NCBI GenBank assembly: GCA_030407005.1
Contig: JAUDYN010000002.1
Span: 186,001-250,000 of the forward strand
Direction: 5' to 3'
Length of the DNA: 64,000 bases
Source: Desarmillaria ectypa
Lineage: Eukaryota > Basidiomycota > Agaricomycetes > Agaricales > Physalacriaceae
Part shown: positions 34,433 to 45,801 of the stretch, one piece after another
Layout of the letters: every line of letters begins with the position of its first letter
How positions within the stretch are numbered: the stretch's first letter is position 1
Position numbers and translations under genes: made by a program
The notes under the pieces: generated by a model
What the model saw: only the letters and a program-made list of their open reading frames with translations
What the model was told of the DNA's origin: nothing
Database searches by the model: none

Positions 34433-35316
34433 GGGAAAGAGTGCAAAAGGTGGAAAGCGAGGGAAATTTCCTGTGCGAAACTATTTGAATACCAAGCCAC
34501 GTGGTGTAACCATGCTTCCTTTTTGCCGTTTTCGGGATCCGCCATGCTCACGGTGACTTGCTGTCACTCTCAAGAAAGAAGCCAGGAGAAAAATGGGTGA
34601 TTGGGTGGTTACCGGTCGAGGCAGTTGGGCCTCTTTGAAGGCGCCTGTCTGTTGGCGAAATCCTGGACAAGTGCCAAGCGGTGAGAAGCGAGAATTCTGG
34701 CAGCATCATCATGATTTTTTTTTTGCTGATGGAAGTTGGAAACAAGGAGGCGGGAAGGAAGGGCAAGCGGTGGCTGTACGGTATGTTCCGAACCCGCACG
34801 TTGAATGAATGAATGAATTATTAGAGATACATCCATTGTTTCTGTTTCGTTCGAGTTGGAATGAAATTAGAATGGGACGCATTTTTTTAAAAACCAAATT
34901 TGATCATGATCCTTATTCAATCAGATGAGGTTTCCCGAATTTTCGAGGCAAGCCCACAACCATGCGATCGATCACCTCGTGAAAAATACAATGGAACGTG
35001 TTTCATTGGTCCCCCATGCCCCCCCCCCCCCCTCCCGAAACCTCACTATTTCTAGTTCAACAAGCAAGCCCCAGCCTCCATACATCCTATATGGTGAGAC
35101 TACCAAGCGGGAAGCACTATTTTCCCCCCCTCGTCGTCGTCGTTGTCTGTCTTCTTTTGCAGGAAGATGTCAATACCGAGCGGGCGCCGCCACTGGATGA
35201 CGTGCAGGGACACAGGTATAAGCGACTAGTCGAGGGTAACCGGTAATCATTGCACCAGCATCAAGGTACGACGCCTCCTCAGCGAGCTCTTACGAAACCC
35301 GACTTGATGTGGTAAT

Positions 35317-35394
35317 AGCAGCATGGCGCAGTGGTAGCGCGCGGGGCTCATAAATGCAACCCTGAGGTCACTTGATCGAAACAAGTTGCTGCTA
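35317..35394 (+). tRNA. Initiator tRNA-Met (CAT) with a 6-nt intron
   Basis: The acceptor stem AGCAGCA pairs with TGCTGCT. The D-arm and A-box region reads TGGCGCAGTGGTAGCGCG. The anticodon CAT is at 35349-35351 inside CTCATA. The T-arm reads CTTG-ATCGAAA-CAAG, whose ATCGAAA loop (in place of TTCGA) is characteristic of eukaryotic initiator tRNAs. Relative to the expected CTCATAACCC, six extra bases (AATGCA, about 35353-35358) sit at the usual intron site just after the anticodon, leaving a mature length of 72 nt plus CCA. It is a free-standing Pol III gene. Confidence 0.88.
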
Positions 35395-35407
35395 TAATTT
35401 GACAGCG

Positions 35408-35412
35408 TTTTT
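35408..35412 (+). terminator. Pol III terminator of tRNA-Met
   Basis: A run of five T residues begins 13 nt after the end of the tRNA, the normal Pol III stop signal. Confidence 0.65.
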
Positions 35413-35454
35413 GTATATCTCGCCCACAAGTCTGTGGACTGTCAGTGACTCAGT

Positions 35455-35860
35455 GCTATGATTGATGGACTCGCACTTCTGGGAAAAGTTTGGAGAAAAT
35501 TCCGAGAGGCTGGGTCGATATCGGGGTGCGATTTCTTGAAATGTGACTTTTCTGTCTATGCAGAGTACAGTTAGCAGATAATTCGCGAATACGAAGACGT
35601 ACAGGGTCCTACTGGCAGACAGACTCTCTGCGTCTATTGATCCCATTACAGCTATATCCCACCTGACTGAGAATTATGGTATTCTGTAATAGATTTCAGA
35701 AGATTTTGGCCGGGAATGAGAGCCATAAAGCCACCGGAGACTCACTTTTGGCACTGGGGCATGGTGAGAGTCGAAGCGAAAGAGCATTTCAGAATTTGAA
35801 ACTCGTCATCCACGGGGACTACCGGTCCGGCAATATTCATCGTCTTATCTATCCACCAGG
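35455..35860 (-). pseudogene. Detached copy of the F-box gene's 5' end
   Basis: Similar to about 32035-32460, in the same orientation: shared stretches include GGAGAAAATT, TTTTCTGTCTAT, GAGAATTATGGTAT and the short first exon (M-G-S-I-D-A-E-S-L). The copy covers promoter, first exon, first intron and the start of exon 2, then stops before the F-box itself. It sits directly beside the tRNA gene and lacks any downstream coding part. Confidence 0.7.
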
Positions 35861-36732
35861 CCCGTTTTTTTTTCGGATTCGGCCGTGTGTTCCAACTCAC
35901 AACGTTCTCAACATTTCCAACTTTGACTACAAAGCCCGTATTTCACTGCCGTATTCGTATCAACCAGTAGTACGCAAAAGGCACGGTTTCTGCTAATATG
36001 CAGTTAAGATGGGTAGTGTTGACGTTCTTCTCACGCGAACCTGGCTTTCATGTGAACAAGAGGGGCCACCAATCTCCACTATGCTGTTGCTCGACTTGGG
36101 GCGGAGCAGGTAGTATCGTCCTTTGTCGTTTGCAAGAATAATCTACCTCTGGCTGATTATTTCACTCGTCGTCTTCCCAGTGGATACAGCTTTTCTTCTC
36201 CTTGATAATCTCGTTGACAATGTATCCTAATAGGAGCCGATGGAGTACCTTCAGTGACCCGGACTCTTTTCTGAAGCTCTGATTCTTTGGCCGGCCGTAT
36301 TCGTGTCGATTTCATTATACACTATTCGTCATTCCTTTCAAATCATTTATGGAAGCTTGCTGATATGGATATTCAAGTTCGCAGCATGCTAACGTTTGTC
36401 GACATCTTTAAAGCCGACATAGACATCAAAAGCGCTGTACGACCCTCTCCCGAATTCGTGTCCGTCTGTCAGATAACCGGCTGCAACAACAGTTCTTTGG
36501 GGAAATACATTTCGGAATCTCACTGTGTATACACGTCTGTGAAGTAGTATTCAGCTTTTACTTACTAGGTTTATAGTCAAAGTGGCGCAGACAACGGTAA
36601 TAACAATCGTTCGTAGCATTGTTCATCTACTTTGCTTCCCTTTGTCTTCTAATATCATTTAATGGCATTCGTTGACCTTCTCCGTGCCTTTGTTGTAGAG
36701 TGGCATTTAAAGTAGTCATGGCTGGACACGCC
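35861..36732. other. Intergenic, no gene seen
   Basis: The plus-strand frame at 36287-36547 has no recognisable domain. A T-run lies at 35867-35874. The right end leads into the promoter of the next gene. Confidence 0.4.
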
Positions 36733-36740
36733 TATATAAA
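36733..36740 (+). promoter_or_regulatory. TATA box of the 36.8-kb gene
   Basis: TATATAAA lies 62 nt upstream of the ATG at 36802. The paralogue at 39833 has the same octamer 90 nt upstream. Confidence 0.5.
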
Positions 36741-36801
36741 CTGTGAATCAGTCTCATTTCGAGCCACTCTCTTTAACTCATCTGCTCTGATAATTAGCAA
36801 A

Positions 36802-38024
36802 ATGGCCATCCCCAACACCCCTCGAAAAACCCAAGGTCACAGACCTGTGAGTTTTTGTATTCAGTCCATTTCTCCATCCCTCCCTGATCGAGGAATTGCC
36901 AATAGCAACAGCTCGTCCAAATTACACCGCTCGTGCGCCCAACTCGCCGGCCTTCGATTCCACGCGATCCTGTGCTAGTACGTCTCGACGGCAGTCAACC
37001 AAGTCTCCAGCTAGGATTCGAGTTACACGTACGTCCACAAGCACGGTCTCCTCGGATGCAGCTCACCGTCCACCCACAGCTCGCAACGTATGGCACCGAA
37101 CAACCCAATGTACGCACCCAATTCCCATCACTGCGCCCTAAATGACTCTGCTAGACCCACCCACAGCAAATTAGCTATGAGGTGAACACGCATGTCGTAC
37201 GCCTCTCGCGAGTCTCCCTACTACCCAGCGCGTCTCATCTAGTCCTCTACTCAGATCCCCGGAGACCCCTACGAAACACCCTGCCTGCGCAGCGGATTCG
37301 CTTTCGGCGATTTCAACATCACCACCATCCCAACCGTATGTCCTGGCCCCTCCCGCACCTCGCCTGGACTCATGCAGCGCCTACAGAAAATTACCGGCTA
37401 CCGCTACCCTGCCTTTTGCGAACGCGACACCAGCGGATTTGGCTTATACCCGTTTGATCTCCCGATGTGGGAGTTGAAGTGCATCCGTATTCCTTTCGAG
37501 TCTTCTGTCTCTTCCCCCCGCGGGGTGGGTGTAAGTATGGCCCAGATCCTCCGTGGTAACTACACCTGCTTGAAGAACCCGGGAGAGCATGTCCGGGATA
37601 TGGCGGGGGTCCGCTTCATCGACGTCGTTTTTCATGTAAGTTCTTCCCATTTTTCTAGGACTGTTGACCCTTATTTGACGACTCCCAAGGCTAATGGTTA
37701 TCTCCCGCAATACATTCGCATCCCCCTCAAGTGTTGCCACCAAAGTGCCGGAGGGCGATATTTCGATGTCGCGTTCAACGTCGCGCTGGGTTATCAGAAA
37801 ATTATGCAGGTGCGACACTCTTCATCTCGTCGGAATTTGACATGAGTCTTATTGGTTCATAGAGAGAAGCGACCAAGATCAGCTCCTCTCGGACGAATAC
37901 TGACTTTCCCGTCGTGAGAAATGTGGACGACTTGAATTTGGTCTCGCTTTATTCGGCGGACTCTTCAGCACAGATATGGTGGGCAGAGGTCGTGCTTTGT
38001 TGTCCAGAATCCTTTGCTATGTAA
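36802..38024 (+). CDS. Unknown protein, paralogue 1 of 2
   Basis: Eight phase-0 exons (36802-36846, 36906-37028, 37080-37109, 37167-37181, 37255-37335, 37378-37635, 37690-37809, 37863-38024) encode 277 aa. I do not recognise the family. The gene at 39833 is a clear paralogue with matching exon borders. Shared motifs are I-P-F-E-S, V-S-M-x-Q-I-L-R-G-N, F-I-D-V-V-F-H, N-G-Y-L-P-Q-Y-I-R-I, D-V-A-F-x-V-A-L-G-Y and I-W-W-A-E-V near the end. There is no signal peptide or membrane helix. The first 70 residues are Pro/Arg-rich and differ between the two. It is a predicted soluble protein with a beta-rich look, of unknown function, and probably lineage-specific. Confidence 0.75.
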
Positions 38025-38214
38025 ACGACGATCATATCTGCGGTTTTTTTTTTTTTTGGATTCTAAAATAAACACCAGCACTGGTAGACGATTCCGCCTA
38101 CAGAGATAAATTTGACTATGGATACAATTAGTCGATGCAGATACAACAGAACAGACATTCCCTCTTATGTTTCCAGATACACCTGAATTTAATCACGACA
38201 TATTTTCATTCCCG

Positions 38215-38640
38215 TTAGACCATAGCGCTGCTCTTTTCGTAAGCCTTATACGCTGGCGGCGGATACCGCGGCTCCCTAAGTGCTAGTACTACCCCGCCGA
38301 AACGACTCCTCCTCGACGCAGTCTCAGGATGTTGCCGTCGTCGCCGCCTGCAGCATGGCATCGACTCCCGAGTTCGAAAAAACAAAACAGATGCAGCGGC
38401 TATAAATATGAACAGCATGGCGCCGCCTGCCAAGACGCCTATTAGCGTCATTGACGGAGAAGTGGTACTGGTTGTGGCACTGAAAACTGAAGGTGAGTCA
38501 CTGGTTGACGAAGGCGATTGATGGAGTGGCTACTTAGCGTCAGTGGCATCCAGTGCCAGGGCGGTGGAAGTGTATATTGTGAGGGATATACTGGTGATTA
38601 TTAGTGCATCCAGAATGAAAGGGAGACGCGGAGAAGACAT
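38215..38640 (-). CDS. Small single-pass membrane protein
   Basis: The minus-strand ATG at 38640 starts M-S-S-P-R-L-P-F with a hydrophobic signal-like segment (L-I-I-T-S-I-S-L-T-I-Y). A Ser/Thr-rich linker, one membrane helix (L-I-G-V-L-A-G-G-A-M-L-F-I-F), a basic stop-transfer run (R-R-R-R-R) and a short tail with P-P-P-A-Y follow. The stop is at 38215-38217. The only junction that joins the two open parts is an unusually short intron of 33 nt, so the model is uncertain; two separate pieces or a missed exon are possible. Architecture resembles a miniature of the mucin-like protein at 9.9-11.3 kb. Confidence 0.5.
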
Positions 38641-39735
38641 ACAGGTAAATCAACATGGCAGTCCAGGCGAGGGGAAGCTGAGCACGGCAGGGTGCCTCCT
38701 GTCCTATAGTTATAGAGAGCTCTGCAGGTCACGGGACACTATAGGAGATTCTGTATACTATGGACAATGAAGGTTGTGAGCACGGACAATTGACAGGTAA
38801 ACATCCCCACATTGATCAGTTCGGGAAGGTCTGTGGCATTCTATGACCAGGACAACTGGTAACCAAAGGCTTCACTATCCCAGCTCGATCCAGGAAACAT
38901 GGAAACCCTCAGTGGTTACTGGTGAGCGGGGGTCGAGTACCGAGGATCCCCTGCCACCGCGAATAATTTCCTTGATGAACACAGGCGAGCAATCATGATA
39001 TGTCAGCGGATCAATGCGTGTGGTGCGCTGTGGCAACATCTATACTCTGATTCTGCTTTAGGGTTCTGTCTCCACGGCCGCGCTTTGATTATTGACAATG
39101 GAAATTAGCACACTGCACGAGTTCGGTCTCGTCCACAACAAACTTGCCGAGCTTCTACAGGCTCGCTTTGCAACTAACCTAGGTGAAGATCAGAAAATTG
39201 AACTGTATATCATCATTGCTACGAGCACCTGGAGGAAGATCCAAGTTGCATATCTCTTGTGCACTGCCTGCCGACAATCAGATTGAGATTCTATCGTTGA
39301 ACAGATTCGGGTACATCCGGGTTGAGCCCTTACTCCTAGCGTGCTACGACTGGAAGGTGTTCGGTGGTAGTGTAACAGTAGCGTGTGTCACCTTCCTGCA
39401 AGTTCTGCCAGTGATGACGTCATCCTCCCCCCAACAGTTACTGCTCTGGCCAGGTTTTTACCTTTGTTGCATTGTCCATCGTATATGCTCTCCCCAGTTC
39501 GAAGCTAAATATTGTACTATTTCCGAGCCTCGAGCTGGGACCATGAAGTATGGCTTTCTAACCATCTCTTTCTTTGTCTTTGACGCTGCCTCGCACGCAT
39601 CTCATATCGGAACCACAGAACAATAACGAAGGTGGCCTACCATTATCAGGGTTTGTTGGTCGTTGGAATAACAAACAGACTTGGTCGCACCCTTTGTATT
39701 GGGCGTTCATTATCGTTGTAAACACCACTTGCTGT
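38641..39735. other. Intergenic, no gene seen
   Basis: Open frames at 39092-39286 and 39183-39626 show no domain and no splice logic. The right end is the promoter of the 39.8-kb gene. Confidence 0.4.
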
Positions 39736-39743
39736 TATATAAA
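39736..39743 (+). promoter_or_regulatory. TATA box of the 39.8-kb gene
   Basis: TATATAAA lies 90 nt upstream of the ATG, and a pyrimidine-rich leader follows. Confidence 0.5.
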
Positions 39744-39832
39744 CCGCTAGAGTTCAACTCAACACTGCAAACACTGCTTTCTCTCTTCCCTTTTTTTTAA
39801 AAAACGGACTCCTCTTCCAACTGAAATACCAG

Positions 39833-40948
39833 ATGGCTCTTAATCAGTTTAGGGCATTCTTTCGCCAGGAAGACAGGCCTTCAGTGCCAAACGCTCCACC
39901 ACTCCTAAACAGTGATGGGACTTCGACATATGGATCCGAGCTATCGGTAGGTGCACGATTCGGAGTGCAATTTACCAATCGTACTTACTTATCCGACTCC
40001 GTTCGTAGATCGCTTCGTACGGCAAAGAAACCGTCAATACGGTGCGTTCAGAAGCCCTCCTACCTTTTGCTTTTGCCACTGATCAGTATAACCAGAATGA
40101 CCCCGATCAACTGGTCTACGACCTCTGCACTCATGAGGTAGGTCATATTTAACGTTTCCTCGCTTCATCCGGCCCGTTTTACCTTCATAGATTCCCAGCA
40201 CCGACGAGGGTGTTTTGATACCCTGTACAGAAACCTGCTTCAAATTTCCTCTGGCCAGTACTATACACATAACCACATTCCCGGTACGTTTTCGCCCTAC
40301 CCACTTCCACTCCAGCTGAATTGTGTACAGGCCTGGAACCCGGTCATCAGTGGCTTGAACATTGTCTCCACCACTGACACCAGACATGTGTACCCCACAC
40401 CAATGTGGGCCGGCCATAAATATTACATCCCGTTTGAATCTGCCTACATGCCCGCTTTAGGGGTGAGTATGAACCAGATCCTCCGCGGGAACCGTTCTTG
40501 CTTGAAGTATCCGGACCAATATCCCAAGCCCCTAGCCGGACTTCCGTTTATCGATGTCGTGTTCCATGTATGTCAGTCCTCTCATGTGCCGGATTCTTTG
40601 TCTGACCTCAATACTTGTAGTCAAACGGCTACCTCCCTCAATATATACGTATCGCGCTAAAGTGCTCGCACGTCCCCGCGCCGCGATATATTGATGTCGC
40701 GTTCAGCGTCGCGCTGGGTTATCGTATGATATTGAGAGTATGTGGAACCTCAAGCATTATTATCCTTTTTCTAGCATTGAAATTCCTGACAGAGAGAGGC
40801 GTCGAAGGTCTCCTCTTCGCGCACGGAGGAGGGTTTCCCGTTAGTCACGGATGAGGAGTGCCTCAAATTGGTGGCTCTTTATTCGAAGGATAGGCGTATA
40901 TGGTGGGCTGAAGTAGCAATTTGTGACTATGTTATGGCTTGTAATTAG
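39833..40948 (+). CDS. Unknown protein, paralogue 2 of 2
   Basis: Seven phase-0 exons (39833-39946, 40009-40041, 40087-40137, 40191-40283, 40331-40567, 40621-40737, 40793-40948) encode 266 aa. The last four exons match paralogue 1 exon by exon: I-P-x5-V-L-I-P-C, G-V-S-M-N-Q-I-L-R-G-N, F-I-D-V-V-F-H, G-Y-L-P-Q-Y-I-R-I-A-L-K-C, D-V-A-F-S-V-A-L-G-Y and R-I-W-W-A-E-V-A-I-C. The N-terminal exon is unrelated in sequence. No signal peptide or membrane segment is visible. Family and function are not recognised. A tandem duplication with an inserted minus-strand membrane-protein gene between the copies would explain the layout. Confidence 0.78.
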
Positions 40949-41639
40949 TTATTGTGATTAATCGATCATTGGATTCATTACTGAACTCAATTTGCTACGG
41001 CGACTCGGATATGTTGGAGTCGAGATCTCAGCTCAACAGGAGCTTTGCAGGAGCTACTCAAATAAAATACCAACAATGAATTTAAATGAAGTGATATCGC
41101 TTTCAAGAAAGAATGTGAAGTTCAAGTTCAAGTTGTAGGTACTACTTGGACGCGTCCAGATCACATGTGCGCGATTTTAGGCCGCGGGAAAACGGTTCAC
41201 CAATCCAGACTTTGTGACCTTTCTTTCCCTCCCACGTCCTAGCACGGTGTATGGACGAAAAAGGACGTGCCAAATTATTGGTCGTCCCTGCGTCATGACC
41301 TGTAACTGTCTTGCGGTTAGTACAAATTCTACAGAGGTGACAAACATTTGGACCCGGTATTTTCAAACGTCAGTGTCGACTTCTGTCGGACCCACGCAGG
41401 GTCTCAGTTCTGCGCCGTCTAATAGACTTCGGATAGCATGAAAAGTAAGACTTGTGTGCCGATGGACTATGTTTATTCATAACCCGGAGCATAGGCAGGA
41501 CCTGGACTGGCAAGGCGTTCGAAGACTCCTTATGATGGAATGGATGATCTATGAGTAGTTCGGCATTCACAAGTCAGCGAGTATGCTCGTGCCAAGGAGG
41601 GTATGTCTAGTTCGCGTGGTCTTGATGTTTACATCAATA
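40949..41639. other. Intergenic, no gene seen
   Basis: Nothing recognisable. The minus-strand frames at 41142-41366 and 41370-41570 have no domain. Confidence 0.4.
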
Positions 41640-43440
41640 TTTCATTCATAGCAAAACTCGCCAGCGCCAACGTAAAATCATCAATTTGGCTTTCTCTCAC
41701 TCACAACTACAGAAATTGCGGCTGCGTTTCCAAGACAGTAGTGCCAAGGTAGCTTTGTACATCTGCATTGTGAACGAGGTGCTCGAGGAACGTATATCAG
41801 TTCGTCGGCATGATCCGGGATTCTCTTGTTGCCGGAGTCACCGTATTCAACGTCTTGGACTGGACCGTGAAGGCTGCGATGGATATAATCGGTCGAGGTG
41901 AGTGGTGAGTAGCGCATCTCTTTTGATGGGTACTCACAATTATGTGTTTTGTAGCTGTATTTCAGTACGATTTTTGTTCGCTCGAAGGGAAGAAAACCGA
42001 GCTAGGGACGGCCTTGAGGCACATTTGGTAAAATCCCTTTATCGAGGGAAACTTATCTGATTTCTATCTGTCCAGTATCGATTCACAATCAAAACCCTTC
42101 GCCACTGAAACATATGCTAACGTCTTTGATCAGACTCCTTCCTGATACTCTGCTAAAATTTCCGAAGCTTGTTTCCACCCGTGAGACACGACACCTCTTG
42201 AATGTCGGTGGCATGGCGAAACGAGAAGCTCGTAAAGCCTTCGGCCGAAGAATGGGCAACGGCGAACCAGGAAACAAGGATCTCCTTGATGTCCTAGGTC
42301 AGTAGTCAACAAACCATGATCTACGCCATAGTTCTAGTATCTGGGTCATTTTTTGGGAAGTGTGCGCGCTGCGGGTCAAATGAGAGACGACGAAGTCGAG
42401 GCACAGCTTGCGCAAGTGAGGGTCTATATTTTATTGACATCTTTTCCCACTGTAGCACATTTGTTATTGCGGGGCACAAGACGACAGTTACTACTCTGGT
42501 ACTATGCGAGCTTTCTGCACATCCCGAAGATCAAAAAAAAAGCGCAAAGAAATTTTGCAAGCTGAGATGCGCCGCCTGCAGAATGGTGAACACAGCTCAA
42601 CAGAATATAATGTCATGCTGTTTCTGAATGCTACCATCAAAGTGCGTGGAACTGGACACAAGCCGTCTTTAACCCAGCTCTGATTTCCAATCGTTGACAG
42701 GAAGTTCTTCGTTTACACCCTATCGCACACACTCTCATGCGCAGGGCAGTTCAAGATGACTGCCTCCCGCTCTCTGAACCAATCATTACCAAGGACGGGA
42801 AAGCCTTGAAAGACATTCCTATCCCCAAAGGATAAACAATTCTTTGCTCGATATACGCGAATAATCGGTACGCGTTTCAGGGTCCGATAATAGACATTGT
42901 AGAGACTAATCATTACTAGGCTCCCGAGCATCTGGAGTTGCGACGCAGACCAATGGAATCCAGACCGATTCATTGGTGACTGAGCTAAGCCTCATACTCC
43001 GTTCGGGATGAATGCCAATTTGTGAATAAGAGTCATCGTACTTTTATTGAAACGAGAAAGCTGAGCTTGTGTCTGTAGAATGATATTTGGTGAATCCTAT
43101 ATCTCACTCTAGCAATTCACTCACTCACTCAATAAGGCTCCGGAACGCGTTCGTGTATCGGGTGTGTCCTCATTTGCTTCTCGTTTCCAGGACTCAATTC
43201 TAAGTGAAATTTTCAAGTTGGCAATTTGTGTACGTCACCCCCAAGTCAAAGTCTACGTTCTGTCATCAACCATGGGACCATGGAAATGCAAGTTATCCTC
43301 GTCGATCTTCTGAAGCATTTCGAGTTCAGTTTACCGGAGGGTCTGAATCTGCAAGAATTTCACGCCAGGCCCGTGATTGACCTGGCAGTGGAGGGTAAAG
43401 CTAATCGGGGTTCTCAGGTTCCATTGCGCGTCTCCGAGAC
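41640..43440 (+). pseudogene. Cytochrome P450 pseudogene
   Basis: Ordered P450 pieces on the plus strand: C-helix region R-Q-R-Q-R-K-I-I-N-L-A-F-S (about 41658), V-F-N-V-L-D-W-T-V-K-A-A-M-D-I-I-G (41840), L-L-D-V-L (42285), I-helix A-G-H-K-T-T-V-T-T-L (42470), H-P-E-D-Q-K-K, K-helix E-V-L-R-L-H-P (42705; ExxR here E-V-L-R), P-L-S-E-P-I-I-T-K-D-G and W-N-P-D-R-F-I-G. The C-terminus M-E-M-Q-V-I-L-V-D-L-L starts at 43279. A nine-A run at 42533-42541 shifts the frame, TAA follows I-P-I-P-K-G, and the haem-ligand Cys exon is missing between 43.02 and 43.27 kb. The enzyme cannot be functional. Confidence 0.8.
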
Positions 43441-43859
43441 TCGATTGGTATCAAGGACTTTCTTCTGTCATATTTTACATAGCGCAATTGGTCATTTCTT
43501 TGTACAAGATTGTTTGAGTCGCACGAAAAGTGGGATATGTGTAACACCAGGACTTCAGAGCGTCCATGAGGATCGCAAGGCAGAATATTACGACCTAGGA
43601 CGCGCGTGTCATAGATATCCTTTCTGTGGCCCACTGGTGCAACAAGCTGCTTGTAGCGTTCTGAAAACACAGGCGGAGTATCTGCGAAGGACTCGAAATT
43701 TGATATGATGGTATTGCCGTGTCTGACCCTACCTCCGATGACTAACTTCGAGAATTGAAGCTTTTATGTACGAAGGATGACATTAATTCTGTAGTTTATA
43801 AGTTTTCACAGCAACGAACTAAGACAAAAACTAAATAGCCTTCTCTTCCTTTACTTAAA

Positions 43860-44620
43860 TTAACACTGAACATTATCTTTGAAGTACTGGTTGTTGTTAC
43901 CAACAATATTGCCGGCGGAGCTGTATTCGCAAGTGAGGTACCTATCGAACAGGAGCAGGTAAGCTTCAAATTTCACACCTGACGAGAGAGAAAGCTAACC
44001 ATCCCGGCGTCCCATCAGAACCGTTACAGTTGACCCTTCCACACCCAACCTTGGTCGTACTCTTCCACACCAACTGCGTGAAGTGACCGGTTGCGCTCGA
44101 GAATCCGGGGTTGCTGCAGCTATACTGCTTGCCTTCGTCACCCCATGCAGCCACGGAAGCCGATGCTGATGCGTATCCAGCAGCCAAGTTCTCTCCATAC
44201 GGCCCGCCCTGAAAGTGAGCTTAGCATGAGATACAGCAAGCATAAAAGGAAATAACCCACGCTATGTTCAAACACGCAAGAATTGGTATGCTGTAACGCA
44301 TACGAAGCGAGGGTATCGTCCCAGGTAAGCGCGGACGCGCCATGTGCGCTTCGGTATGAGTTGGTGGTCTGGAGGATAGCCGAGCGGAAGGTGGCGTCGT
44401 TTGTCCAGCTAGCATCCTGAATGAAAATTTGATCAGCACACAAGGAGTATACAGAGAGGGCGAGAGTAGTACATCACGAGCGACAATAGTGCTATCCTGT
44501 AAAGGCCAATATTAAACTCAGTCAAAACATATAGAAGTAATGACATACAGCAGGGAGGGCCGCTGTGAGGGCCATCATGGCACAGGCAAAAAGGAAAATA
44601 GAGAGGCGAGCGAACGACAT
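43860..44620 (-). CDS. Secreted CAP/PR-1-like protein
   Basis: The ATG at 44620 opens a signal peptide (M-S-F-A-R-L-S-I-F-L-F-A). About five exons follow, with the body being a CAP (SCP/PR-1) domain: I-L-Q-T-T-N-S-Y-R-S-A-H-G-A, L-T-W-D-D-T-L-A, H-S-G-G-P-Y-G-E-N-L-A, T-G-H-F-T-Q-L-V-W-K-S-T-T-K-V-G-C-G and G-W-Y-L-T-C-E-Y-S. The conserved His and Glu positions of the CAP cavity and paired Cys residues are present. The end is N-V-Q-C and TAA at 43860-43862. Fungal members are extracellular and some bind sterols or lipids; the ligand here is unknown. A possible TATAAG lies at 44686-44681. Confidence 0.88.
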
Positions 44621-44689
44621 ATTAAATGCAATACAAGAGGCGGGCTCAAGTTGGAGCAACAGAGGTTTCCGCCCTCCTCTTATACCCTC

Positions 44690-45423
44690 GACGCATAATC
44701 ACCTGAAGGGTATATTTACTAAATAATGGTAGGCATCTTCACCCATATGGTGTCTTCCAGGCATCTTTCAAGAAAAAAGGGAACTAAAACCCTCTCGCAG
44801 AGCTTAGGTGCGGCTTCGGATCAACACTTCGCTTGCTACCCATAACAACGACAACAAGTCCTATGCAAACTTGGCGGGAAATTCTCCGGGACCGAAGGTG
44901 TATTCACGGGTGGCGCGCTTGCATCCACGCCACGCAATGAGGAACATCTGTATACGTTACTGCCCAACGTCCCGATGAAGCACCGTTTGAGAAAAAAAAC
45001 TCATGCTTGAAGTTCTAGCGTCGCTCCTTGCTTTCCGGCCTGTGGTTTCACTAGTCAGTGCGGGGGTAAGTATTATTATAAGATGAGTTATTAAGTGGGA
45101 GAAGCCTTTGATTACCTAGCTTCTGCGGCTGATGCACAGTAAGTAACCGGCGGCATCGTAGTCCAGTCAAACATTGTCGTATTGGGATATTCCGATGAAG
45201 ATCGCCGTCCGCGCTACTGATTCGTTCCACATCCAGTTATGCAGACCGAATAGCATTTGTCACAGCAAAAAGAATGCCGGAGATGCCCGGCCAACGGCGA
45301 AACCCAGCTTTGGTGTCCTGAAGCGAACAAGACTGCAGTGCCTTAGAGACAGGCAGGTTGGCATGTACCAACCACTAAGAGAGTCATATAAGCCTTTTCT
45401 AGTTGAGTAATGATGTTCAATCT
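44690..45423. other. Intergenic, no gene seen
   Basis: Promoter side of the CAP gene, then DNA without recognised features. The plus frame at 45174-45410 has no domain. Confidence 0.4.
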
Positions 45424-45801
45424 TCAGAAGAAGCTCTTCGCAAGGAACAAGCTCATTCCAATGCGCTCAGGAATCGACGACAAGAGAATAGGGTAAGGCC
45501 AAGTGAGTGATGTGATGACCTGGGACGCGCCCGCTGTAGATATCTTTCCCGTCGACGCCGCATACGCGAGCACACCAGGGTTAGAGTAAGACCACACACG
45601 GTCTAGAATCCCAACAAATTCCTGCAAGATGATGTGGAGCTCCTCGGGGAATAATGATATGATATGATAGCATTCTGCAGAGTTTGTCCAGGTCCACGCG
45701 TCATGAGGATAGATCCCTCGTGAGATCTCGTACAGGGAGAATGCTCGCCGTATGAGATAAAACGAGGTGCCAGCACGCCCATTAGAGCGTGTGACGGACA
45801 T
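45424..45801 (-). CDS. Hypothetical protein, 125 aa
   Basis: Single open frame from a real ATG (45801) to a stop at 45424-45426, with protein-like composition: F-S-L-Y-E-I-S-R-G-I-Y-P-H-D-A-W-T-W-T, then H-I-I-S-L-F-P-E-E-L-H-I-I-L-Q-E-F-V-G. No family is recognised, and there is no signal peptide. It could be an exon of a larger gene or a decayed one. Confidence 0.35.
   Translation of the reverse strand: MSVTRSNGRAGTSFYLIRRAFSLYEISRGIYPHDAWTWTNSAECYHIISLFPEELHIILQEFVGILDRVWSYSNPGVLAYAASTGKISTAGASQVITSLTWPYPILLSSIPERIGMSLFLAKSFF

Noticed and set aside
34051..34551. 166-aa minus-strand frame with a Cys run
   Set aside because: Out-of-frame shadow of the GPI-protein gene; the Cys run is the microsatellite read in another frame.
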